A stretch of DNA of 64,000 nucleotides. Origin: JANSWP01 sp041941305. GTDB taxonomy: Bacteria; Bacteroidota; Bacteroidia; Chitinophagales; Saprospiraceae. Both the position numbers and the translations under genes were made by a program. The notes beneath the pieces are model-generated. The model worked only from the letters and a program-made list of their open reading frames with translations, was not told where the DNA came from and did no database searches. Positions 1 to 8,300 of the stretch are shown here, in pieces (positions within the stretch are counted from its first letter, which is position 1; every line of letters begins with the position of its first letter). The stretch is taken from NCBI GenBank assembly GCA_041941305.1, contig JBGTQJ010000012.1, forward strand, positions 1 through 64,000. Direction: 5' to 3'.

Positions 1-108
1 ACCAACCCGCAACTCGCACCCCGCAACAAGAGCACATTATATAGTGAGTTGAAATTCAATGATTTAAGAATCAATCTAAAAATTCAGCTTGCCCCTTTGG
101 GGGATGAC
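1..108. repeat. half copy of a foldback intergenic repeat
   Basis: Bases 1 to about 108 closely match 55605-55707, with only scattered substitutions. The match includes the CGCAACTCGCACCCCGCAAC block and a 21-base terminal block at 79-99 that is identical to 55683-55703. At the second site this sequence is the right arm of a long foldback; here the left arm would lie before the window. Weaker similarity continues to about position 145. The copy ends some 40 bp before the cobalamin adenosyltransferase start, so it may sit in that operon's leader. Confidence 0.8.
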
Positions 109-145
109 TCATGTTTATTGCAAATGAAAATGCGAACATTCCCTA

Positions 146-697
146 ATGGCATTTAAGATTTACACAAAAACCGGCGATGCAGGTGAAACCGGATTATTTG
201 GAGGCAAAAGATTACCGAAAAGCAACATACGGATAGAAGCTTACGGAACGGTGGATGAGCTGAACTCCTATCTTGGGTTTATAAGAGACGGCTTAGAGAG
301 TGAACATGAACGATTAATTTTGAAGGAGATTCAAGATAGATTGTTTACAATAGGTTCCAATCTCGCCAGCGATCCATCAAAAAATATGGATGTACCTGAC
401 ATCCTTGATGAGGACATCAGTCTACTGGAAACTGAAATTGATAAGATGCATGAAATATTGCCACCATTGAAAAACTTCATACTTCCTGGTGGACATCAAC
501 TGGTTTCATTTTGCCATATTGCCCGTTGTGTTTGCCGAAGAGCAGAAAGAGTAGTAGTAAGCTTAAATTTAACAGAACCAGTTGAACCAATTTTAATAAA
601 ATACCTCAACCGCCTTTCTGATTATTTATTTGTACTTGCCAGAAAAATAGGTGTTGACCTAAATGCAAAGGAAATTCCCTGGCAACCTAGAAAATAA
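146..697 (+). CDS. PduO-type cob(I)alamin adenosyltransferase
   Basis: This 183-residue protein should transfer the 5'-deoxyadenosyl group of ATP to cob(I)alamin, making adenosylcobalamin in the cytoplasm. The N-terminal TKTGDAGETGLFGGKR stretch (about residues 7-22) is the ATP-binding signature of the PduO family. YGTVDELNSYLG follows, and RRAERVVV lies near residue 132. Length matches the single-domain family. It starts at ATG 146 and is followed after 6 bp by the HD phosphodiesterase gene, so the two are probably cotranscribed. No other cobalamin gene is in the window, which suggests it serves imported corrinoids. Confidence 0.93.
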   Translation: MAFKIYTKTGDAGETGLFGGKRLPKSNIRIEAYGTVDELNSYLGFIRDGLESEHERLILKEIQDRLFTIGSNLASDPSKNMDVPDILDEDISLLETEIDKMHEILPPLKNFILPGGHQLVSFCHIARCVCRRAERVVVSLNLTEPVEPILIKYLNRLSDYLFVLARKIGVDLNAKEIPWQPRK

Positions 698-703
698 AGT
701 AAT

Positions 704-2782
704 ATGAGCCAAAAACTGAAAGACATATTTTCCAGGTTACCTGAATTTTTCAAATATGGATTAGTCCTTGGAGTGGTGGTATTTATTAGTTTGCTTTTTC
801 CAAATAATGTAAAATTTAAATACGCTTTTGAGAAGGGTCAGTCCTGGAGATATGAAACGCTTTACAATCCTTTTGAAGCATTCCCCGTTTTTAAAACTCA
901 GGAGGAAATTGATAGCAATATTGCTGTTCGAGAACGCGAGTTTGCACCTTTTTACGAAATCAATCCAGAAATACTAAAGCAAAAAAAAGAGCAATTTCAA
1001 ATCGCTTTTCAAAACCAATTGGAAAGCGTAAAGGATGATCCTCAATTTATTGATGTGGTTCGCAATCCAAATAGATATTTGGCATATGGTAATCAATTCC
1101 TTGAAAAGATTTATACTAAAGGAGTAATTGAAATTGCCTCAGAACATCAAGAGGTTGATGATCTTTTTGTGATTTCAATTTTGAATGGAAATTCTCTTAG
1201 AATTGAAACACTCAATAGCCTTTGGACTCCAAAATTGGCCGAAGAAAATTTAACAGACTCCCTTCCATTTAGTCGGCTGTATGTCCCAGAATTTCTCATC
1301 TACTTTTTACCTGAATTAATTGTCCCGAATTTATATTTCAACCTGGAATTAACTGAAAAAGAAAAGGCTAAAATTATTGGAGAAGTTCCGACTACGAAAG
1401 GAGTAGTTCAACAAGGAGAATTGATTGTTTCAAAAGATGGAATTATTACAGAGGAGATTTACCAGAAACTGGTTTCCTACAAAGCCAAATATAGTGAAGT
1501 AGTTACCGAAAGCAAATCTCACTGGGGTGTCCTGGTGGGGTATTTTCTTTTGACAAGTTTGATTTTGGGGGTGTTTCTAATGTACGTTCAAGCCTATGCA
1601 AAAGAGATATTGGCAAAAACCAATCATTTGATTTTTATATTATTATGGTTTGTAGTATTTAGTTATTTGGTTTATGCAATAGAAAAAACGGAGGCTTTGA
1701 GTGCTTACATGATTCCATTTTGCATTGTACCAATTGTCATCAAGCATTTCTTTACGGAAAGGTTAGCCTTCTTTACTCATATTGTAGTAGTACTGATCGC
1801 AAGCTTTTTGTCTTCCCTTGGTTATGAATTTACCTTCTTACAAATTTTGGCAGGTATTGTTGCTGTTTTGATTACTACAGATACTAGAAATTGGAATAAA
1901 TTTTTTCTTTCAGTTTTTTATTTGGGATTAACCTACGCAGGAGCGTTTTTGGGATTAAATTTAATCCAGGAAGGAACCCTTTCTACAATTGACTGGTCGG
2001 TTTATGTCTGGATATTTTTAAATGTATTCCTTACCATTTTAGCTTTTCCAATGATTCCGCTTTTTGAAAGGGTCTTTGGCTTTACTTCTGCTATTTCTTT
2101 GGTAGAATTATCTGATATGACTCGTCCACTTTTGAAAGATTTGGCGCTCAAAGCACCGGGAACTCTACAACATTCACTACAAGTTGCCAATCTTTCTGAA
2201 GCTGCAGCAAATGAAATTGGTGCTGATCCCTTATTGGTAAAAGTTGCTGCTTTATATCACGATATTGGAAAAACTTCAAAACCATCCTTTTTTATAGAAA
2301 ATCAAAGTGGAAAAAATCCACATGAAGCAATAACGCACCTTGAGAGTGCCAAAATAATTATTGGACATGTGACAGAAGGGGTAAAGTTGGCCAAAAAACA
2401 TCGACTCCCCCAGGTATTGATTGACTTCATTCATACGCATCATGGAACAACAAGGGTAGAATATTTCTACAGAAATTTTATTAAGGAAAATCCAGATAAG
2501 GAATTTGATGAAACCTTGTTTAGATATCCAGGGCCACGCCCAAAAACTAAAGAGGAAACCATTTTGATGTTGGCAGATTCCCTGGAGGCTGCCTCCAAAA
2601 GCCTGCAAAACCCAACAGGTAAAGACATAGATGAATTGGTAGAAAGATTGGTGTCTTTTAAAATTGAACAAAGACAACTGGAAGAGTCTGAAATGACTTT
2701 TGAAGAATTAGAAAAGTGTAAAATTGTTTTCAAACTATTGCTTAGAAGTATCAATCATGTAAGAGTTGAATATCCAAAATAA
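704..2782 (+). CDS. 7TM-HD family cyclic-di-AMP phosphodiesterase (PgpH-like)
   Basis: This 692-residue membrane protein has the architecture of the 7TMR-HD/PgpH family. A first membrane helix lies near residues 17-33. An extracytoplasmic 7TMR-HDED-type domain spans about 60-265, about seven membrane helices span 275-460, and a cytoplasmic HD domain spans 480-660. The metal-binding HD pair is in ALYHDIGKTSKP (His519, Asp520), with further ligands in HTHHG. Known family members hydrolyse c-di-AMP. Assignment of that substrate here rests on family membership only. Start and end are tightly packed with the neighbouring genes (6 and 14 bp gaps), indicating an operon. Confidence 0.9.
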   Translation: MSQKLKDIFSRLPEFFKYGLVLGVVVFISLLFPNNVKFKYAFEKGQSWRYETLYNPFEAFPVFKTQEEIDSNIAVREREFAPFYEINPEILKQKKEQFQIAFQNQLESVKDDPQFIDVVRNPNRYLAYGNQFLEKIYTKGVIEIASEHQEVDDLFVISILNGNSLRIETLNSLWTPKLAEENLTDSLPFSRLYVPEFLIYFLPELIVPNLYFNLELTEKEKAKIIGEVPTTKGVVQQGELIVSKDGIITEEIYQKLVSYKAKYSEVVTESKSHWGVLVGYFLLTSLILGVFLMYVQAYAKEILAKTNHLIFILLWFVVFSYLVYAIEKTEALSAYMIPFCIVPIVIKHFFTERLAFFTHIVVVLIASFLSSLGYEFTFLQILAGIVAVLITTDTRNWNKFFLSVFYLGLTYAGAFLGLNLIQEGTLSTIDWSVYVWIFLNVFLTILAFPMIPLFERVFGFTSAISLVELSDMTRPLLKDLALKAPGTLQHSLQVANLSEAAANEIGADPLLVKVAALYHDIGKTSKPSFFIENQSGKNPHEAITHLESAKIIIGHVTEGVKLAKKHRLPQVLIDFIHTHHGTTRVEYFYRNFIKENPDKEFDETLFRYPGPRPKTKEETILMLADSLEAASKSLQNPTGKDIDELVERLVSFKIEQRQLEESEMTFEELEKCKIVFKLLLRSINHVRVEYPK

Positions 2783-2796
2783 AGTACTATTTTAGA

Positions 2797-3951
2797 ATGG
2801 AAGGAGACACAAAAAAAGTGATGGTTTCTGGCTGTTTCGATTTATTGCATAGCGGGCATGTGGCTTTCCTAAATGAGGCTGCCAAATTTGGGGATCTTTT
2901 TGTGTGTATCGGTTCAGATATTACAGTTTCAGAATTAAAAGGTAGATTTCCAGTAATTAATGAGGAGGAGCGGAAATATTTATTGGATGCCCTTAAATCT
3001 GTGCATGAATGTAGAATAAGCAGAGGTTCGGGGATTTTGGATTTTTTACCCGAATTAGAAGAAATAAAACCTGATATTTTAGTAGTAAATGAAGATGGGA
3101 ATACTCCTTCAAAATTCAATCTTTGTCAAAAAAAAGGCATTAAATACGTAGTCTTAAATAGAATTCCATATGCCAATTTACCTCCCCGAAGTACAACTAC
3201 ATTAAGAACAAAGACCATAATTCCTTTCAGAATTGATTTAGCGGGTGGTTGGTTAGATCAACCCTATGTTTCCAAATATTATCCGGGATCTGTTTTGACC
3301 ATTTCTATTGAACCAACACTTGAGTTCAACCATCGTAGTGGCATGGCAAGCAGTACCCGAAAAAAAGCAATAGAATTGTGGAATCATCAGCTCCCGACCG
3401 GAGACCCAATTAAGGTAGCCAAAATGCTTTTTGCATATGACAATCCTCCCGGGACACAGGTTATTTCAGGTTCTCAAGATGCATATGGAATCGTTCTGCC
3501 AGGTCTGAATAGATTGGATTATGACAATGACTATTTACCACATAATGTAACATCTGTACAGGATGAATCAGTTTTAAAATGGTTGGAAGATAATTTGTAT
3601 TTGGTGACCCTGGGACCAAGAGCTGGGAATTATGATGTACTTGAAACTACCGATATCAATAAGGAAGGTGCCAAAGCATTGTCAATTGCGGCAAAAAACT
3701 GTTGGGACGGAATTTTAAATAAAGATGTGGAAACGTTTGGGCAGGCTTTTCGTGCCTCTTTTGAAGCACAGTTCGCTATGTTTCCAAATATGGTTGATGA
3801 TTCTATTATTGAAATAATTGAAAAGTACAAAGAACAGGCAACAGGTTGGAAACTAAGTGGTGCAGGAGGAGGAGGGTATTTAATTTTTGTAGCAAAACAA
3901 CCAATTCAAGGTGCTATTCAAATCAAAATAAGGAGACAGAATTCCTTTTAA
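2797..3951 (+). CDS. fused cytidylyltransferase-like and GHMP sugar kinase protein
   Basis: Residues 1-135 form a nucleotidyltransferase of the cytidylyltransferase-like fold: VSGCFDLLHSGH contains the HxGH nucleotide-binding motif. Residues 145-384 resemble a GHMP kinase, with PFRIDLAGGWLDQP as motif 1 and WKLSGAGGGGYLIF as motif 3. The usual glycine/serine-rich ATP loop (motif 2) is replaced by the unusual NPPGTQVISGSQDAYG. Fusion of a sugar kinase to a nucleotidyltransferase suggests phosphorylation and then activation of a sugar to an NDP-sugar, as bifunctional HldE does with a different kinase fold. The sugar cannot be read from sequence. It is the last gene of the three-gene operon. Confidence 0.75.
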   Translation: MEGDTKKVMVSGCFDLLHSGHVAFLNEAAKFGDLFVCIGSDITVSELKGRFPVINEEERKYLLDALKSVHECRISRGSGILDFLPELEEIKPDILVVNEDGNTPSKFNLCQKKGIKYVVLNRIPYANLPPRSTTTLRTKTIIPFRIDLAGGWLDQPYVSKYYPGSVLTISIEPTLEFNHRSGMASSTRKKAIELWNHQLPTGDPIKVAKMLFAYDNPPGTQVISGSQDAYGIVLPGLNRLDYDNDYLPHNVTSVQDESVLKWLEDNLYLVTLGPRAGNYDVLETTDINKEGAKALSIAAKNCWDGILNKDVETFGQAFRASFEAQFAMFPNMVDDSIIEIIEKYKEQATGWKLSGAGGGGYLIFVAKQPIQGAIQIKIRRQNSF

Positions 3952-4076
3952 ATGAAGAGAGTTCCGAAAAAATAGGAAAATGAGAAAACATTATTTCTAA
4001 ACAGTGAAACATGTCCAAATTGGCATGTTAGTGCAGGAAATAATAGTTGGTTGTTCTCTGACGAAATTGTGATTAA

Positions 4077-5219
4077 TTAATTTAAAGAGCCCTGTACCAA
4101 ACGTACCATTTCTCCAATCTTAGACGGCTGAAGCCATCTGGTCACGATTACCAAATCATTTTCTCTATCTACTACTATAAAATTGCCTCCAAATCCTGCA
4201 GCATAATAAACTGATTCAGAAACTCCTTCCCAATGCCGGCTACCCCGGTTGACCCACCACATATAGCCATAACTCTCATTGGCTTCCGAGGATTTTTGGA
4301 CCATATTGACCCAATTTTCAGAAAGCAATTGTTGGCCATCCCAATTGCCATTTCGAAGGAATAAAAGTCCAAACCGTGCATGATCAAGTGTATTAATGAA
4401 AACGCCTCCTCCTGAATGTCCACCACCACTTACTGATTGCATCATCACACCATCTACATTAACAAAGGAATTGTCATATCCATACCATCTCCAGGTGGTT
4501 GAGGCTCCAATAGGATCCATTATTTTTTCTTTTAAAACCATTGGAAGTGGTTTTCTCCAAACTTGTAAAAGACTGTATGCCAATACATTAACTCTAACAT
4601 CATTGTATTCATACTTGCTTCCAGGTTCGTGAAGATCTCTAAGTTTCCAATCATCCAGGCCGCCTTCTCTTGGCGGTCTGTCTGCCCAATCAGGCATCCC
4701 AAAAAGATGCCCTGTCCAATCAGAAGATTGAGTAAGTAGGTGATGCCAGTTAATTTTGGAATTGTGTTGCCCCTCAAAAGTACCATCCCAAACCTGCTTA
4801 TTTACCTTGTCTGTAACATTCGAAATCAAGCCTTCATCAATTGCTAGACCGCAAATTGTAGACAAATAACTTTTGGTAACGCTGAAGGTCATATCAACAC
4901 GTTCTACATCTCCCCATTTCGCTACTATGTACCCGTTTTTCAAAACAATTCCTGCTGGACCACCGCGTTTTTTCGTGTTGCCAACAATTTCGTGATAGGG
5001 TTCTCTTCTAAAACCTTGAAGGATTGCAACTCGAAGATCTTTTGGACCTGCATATTCATTTGATAATGCAAAACTGACTGCACTATCAAGTTTTGATTCA
5101 TTAAATCCAAAATCCTGACTTGATTTTTCTAACCAGTTATTTTTTTTCGGGAAATATTCAGTCTGAGAAAAAATGACAGCGTTTAAAAAAATGCAACTAA
5201 TGAGAATTGGAAATCGCAT
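4077..5219 (-). CDS. beta-lactamase-like serine hydrolase, exported
   Basis: This 380-residue protein belongs to the class C beta-lactamase/penicillin-binding-protein-like serine hydrolases. The nucleophile motif SVTK is at residues 113-116 of the chosen start, and the second motif is YND in EYNDVRVNVLAYSLL. I chose ATG 5219 over the upstream start because it gives a clean signal peptide (MRFPILISCIFLNAVIFSQ). The protein is therefore probably periplasmic or lipid-exposed. GGGHSGGGVFINTLDHARFGLLFLRNG is cut here into the family's typical C-terminal fold. These enzymes may act on peptides, esters or cell-wall material; resistance to beta-lactams should not be assumed. Confidence 0.85.
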   Translation of the reverse strand: MRFPILISCIFLNAVIFSQTEYFPKKNNWLEKSSQDFGFNESKLDSAVSFALSNEYAGPKDLRVAILQGFRREPYHEIVGNTKKRGGPAGIVLKNGYIVAKWGDVERVDMTFSVTKSYLSTICGLAIDEGLISNVTDKVNKQVWDGTFEGQHNSKINWHHLLTQSSDWTGHLFGMPDWADRPPREGGLDDWKLRDLHEPGSKYEYNDVRVNVLAYSLLQVWRKPLPMVLKEKIMDPIGASTTWRWYGYDNSFVNVDGVMMQSVSGGGHSGGGVFINTLDHARFGLLFLRNGNWDGQQLLSENWVNMVQKSSEANESYGYMWWVNRGSRHWEGVSESVYYAAGFGGNFIVVDRENDLVIVTRWLQPSKIGEMVRLVQGSLN

Positions 5220-5296
5220 GCGTATTAAAATTTGATTGGCTACAAAGTTAATTTTCAAATTGATAAAAAAGGGTAGGGGATGAGATTTGGAAAAAG

Positions 5297-5330
5297 AAAA
5301 GGGGGCATTTTTACATTAAAATGCCCCCTT
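5297..5330 (-). terminator. intrinsic terminator of the 1777-residue gene
   Basis: A perfect 13-bp stem (5299-5311 with 5318-5330) closes a 6-base loop around a GGGGG/CCCCC core. On the minus strand it is followed by a T-rich run, so it fits a Rho-independent terminator 28 bp after the stop of the giant secreted protein gene. Confidence 0.85.
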
Positions 5331-5357
5331 AATTATTGTGATATAAGATTAATCCTA

Positions 5358-8300
5358 TTAATTCCTGGAAACAACAAACTTTTGAATTATGGTTTTATTT
5401 TCAATTGCAACCTTTAAATAATAAGTTCCTTCGGGTAAAGACCCAAAGGCAAATTCCTTATTAATATTGACTGAAGACGGATTGAGTTTTTCAGAATGAA
5501 CCCTTTGACCTAAAAGGTTAATTATCTCAAAATCAATATTTGAAACTTTTTTATTAAGATCTAAATCAATAAAGAGCCTGTCCGTTGTTGGATTAGGATA
5601 AATATTTATTTGACCTAGTTCCTCTAATTCATGCAAACCAACAATGTCTCCCGAAGATCCTTCACATCCATACATGTCAATAACAGTAACAGAATAAACA
5701 CCCGTTTCTTCAGGAATAATCCATTGTGAATTTGTATTTGGTAATGCAACACCGTCAAAAAACCACTGATAAATACTGAATGGTTCAGTTACCAATGAGT
5801 CTCCTGAAGAAGAAATTGTAGGTGTTGGCAGAGGAACTACAGTAATATCCTGTGATACGGTGTCGGCACAGCCATTTGCATCTACCACCGTTACAATATA
5901 TGTTCCGCTACTGGATACAGTAATAGTTTGAGTATTTGGCCCCGGTACATTCCAGAAGTATTCTAGGCCACCTGTTCCCATCAAATTGGTGGATTCATCC
6001 TGGCATATAGTTGTTTCTCCAAGAACAGTTATACCTCCCATAGGCTGGGGATATACGGTAATGTTCAATTCATTCGAAGAAGAAGATGTACAACCATTCA
6101 CATCAGTGTGAATTACAGAATAAGTATCCATCCCTGAAGAAACAACAATTGACTGGTCTGTTGAACCATTGGTCCAAACGTTACCTGTTGTATAATTAGA
6201 AGTGAGTGTAACCATTTGTGGTGCACATACCATTGTATCAGGAGTGTAGTTAATTACAGGAGCCACTGGAATCGGGTGAACATCAACTGTAACAGTTTCA
6301 GAATCAGGAGATTGACAATTATTACCGTCAATAAAAAATGCGTAATAAGTTCCAGGTGTGGAAACATTTAATGATACGGCTGCAATATTACCTGGCTGCC
6401 AATTTACTATTTCAGCATTTGCATTTGTCAGTAATAAGCTTTCCCCTTCACAAAGGTTTTGATTGCCTGTCGGGGAAATTTGAGGAGCATCCGGAATGGG
6501 ATTCACTGTTACAATTTGAGAGGCCAATGCTTGAAAACCATTGCCATCAGTTAACGTTACAGAATAAATTCCAGTTGAATTAACAGAAATAGTAGACATG
6601 GTTTCTCCAGTACTCCATTCAAAACCGAAGTTTGGTGTTCCGGATGGAAAGGCTTCTAAAATTACTGAACCACCTTCACAGAATTCTGTAGGTCCATCTG
6701 GTTGGATATTTACAGTTGGCGCATCTGTTACTTGAACTGTGGCAGTTGCGACAGCAGTGCATCCGTTTGCATCGGTTACTGTAACTGAATAACTGCCGCT
6801 GAGTGATACCACCAGGTTACTACCTAAAAAACCCGTATTCCACATATAATTCACTCCTCCGGAAGCTTCCAAAACTACACTGTTGCCATCCGTAATTACA
6901 GTATCAGAAGGGCTCACCTCAGCCATTGGAGGTGCACTAATTGTGAAATCAGATGCAGAGGTATTTGTACATCCATTATCATCCGTAACTGTAACTGAAT
7001 AATTGCCAGGAGTATCTACAACTATGCTTTGGTCATTATCTCCAGTACTCCACATAAATGTATTGGAAGGATCTGAATTTGCCGTTAGCTGGACAGATTC
7101 TCCTTCACAGGCAATTGGATTTTCTGGTGATACTTCAACGTTTGGAGCCAGCAAGATTTTAATCTCTTGCTCCGAAACATCAGAGCAACCGTTATCATCG
7201 GTAACAGTTACAGAAAACACACCGCCTCCAGCATCAATTGTAGCAGTTGTTTCACCTGTATTCCAAATGAAAGAAGTTCCTCCCGTAGCTGTAAGCTGTA
7301 CAATTGTTCCCTGGCATATCTCAGTTCCACCCGATGAACTGATTCCTGCAGTTGGGGCATTATTTACTACGACTGAGGTACTTGCAGAACCACTACATCC
7401 AGTTCCTGCAGCTACAGTGACTGAATATAAACCAGCAGAAGTTACCTCGATGGTATTTGTTATCTCTCCTGTATTCCAAATGAAAGAATTTCCACCTGTG
7501 GCCTGAAGCGTTAAGGTATCATTTTCACAAAGTTCAGCATTGTTGCCAGGAAGGATTTGCACGTTCGGTTCAGAGATCTCTGTAACAATTTGGGAAGTCG
7601 TGTTTACACATCCATTTCCATCAATAGCAGTGAGCGAAATTGTCGAAGTCTCAGATACGGTAATAAATACCATATTCGTATCACCTGTGCTCCAAAAGAA
7701 ATCAGCAATATTGCTGGCTATAGCTTCTAACTCCACACTTGTTCCTTCGCAAAACTCAAATCCTGTTGCAGAAGCAATAGAAACGTTTGGAAGCGGAAAA
7801 GCAGTAACTGAAAAGGTTTCCTCTCCAATACATCCATTTGCTCCTTCTCCAAATACGGTATAACCATTTGTTTCAAAAGCTGTCAACACAGGACCAGTGG
7901 TATTGTTTGGGTCATCCCAGGTATAATTGATTCCTCCTGAGGCTGTCAAGGTAACACTGTCGCCTTCACAAAATTGGTTGGGACCATTTGGGGCAATCAT
8001 TATATTTGGCAATGGCAAAACGTCAATGAACACATTATCTTCTGCTGTGATGCCAAATTGATCAGTAACAGTAACTGAGTAGATTCCTGAATCAATTACA
8101 TTAATCGTCTCATTGGTGGCACCATTGTTCCAATCATAAGAAACTATGTTTGAGGCATTTGCAGTTAAATCAGTATTTTCTCCAAAACAAAAAGTAGTGG
8201 GACCATCAGCGGAAATTTGAACCACTAAATCAACATTGACTAATATTTGATAACTATCCTGACAACCATTAACATCTGTGACAGTCACCGTATAATAATT

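Noticed and set aside
3988..4030. ACATG/CATGT dyad between the kinase fusion and the serine hydrolase genes
   Set aside because: Only five bases pair and there is no T-tract, so it is not a convincing terminator or operator.
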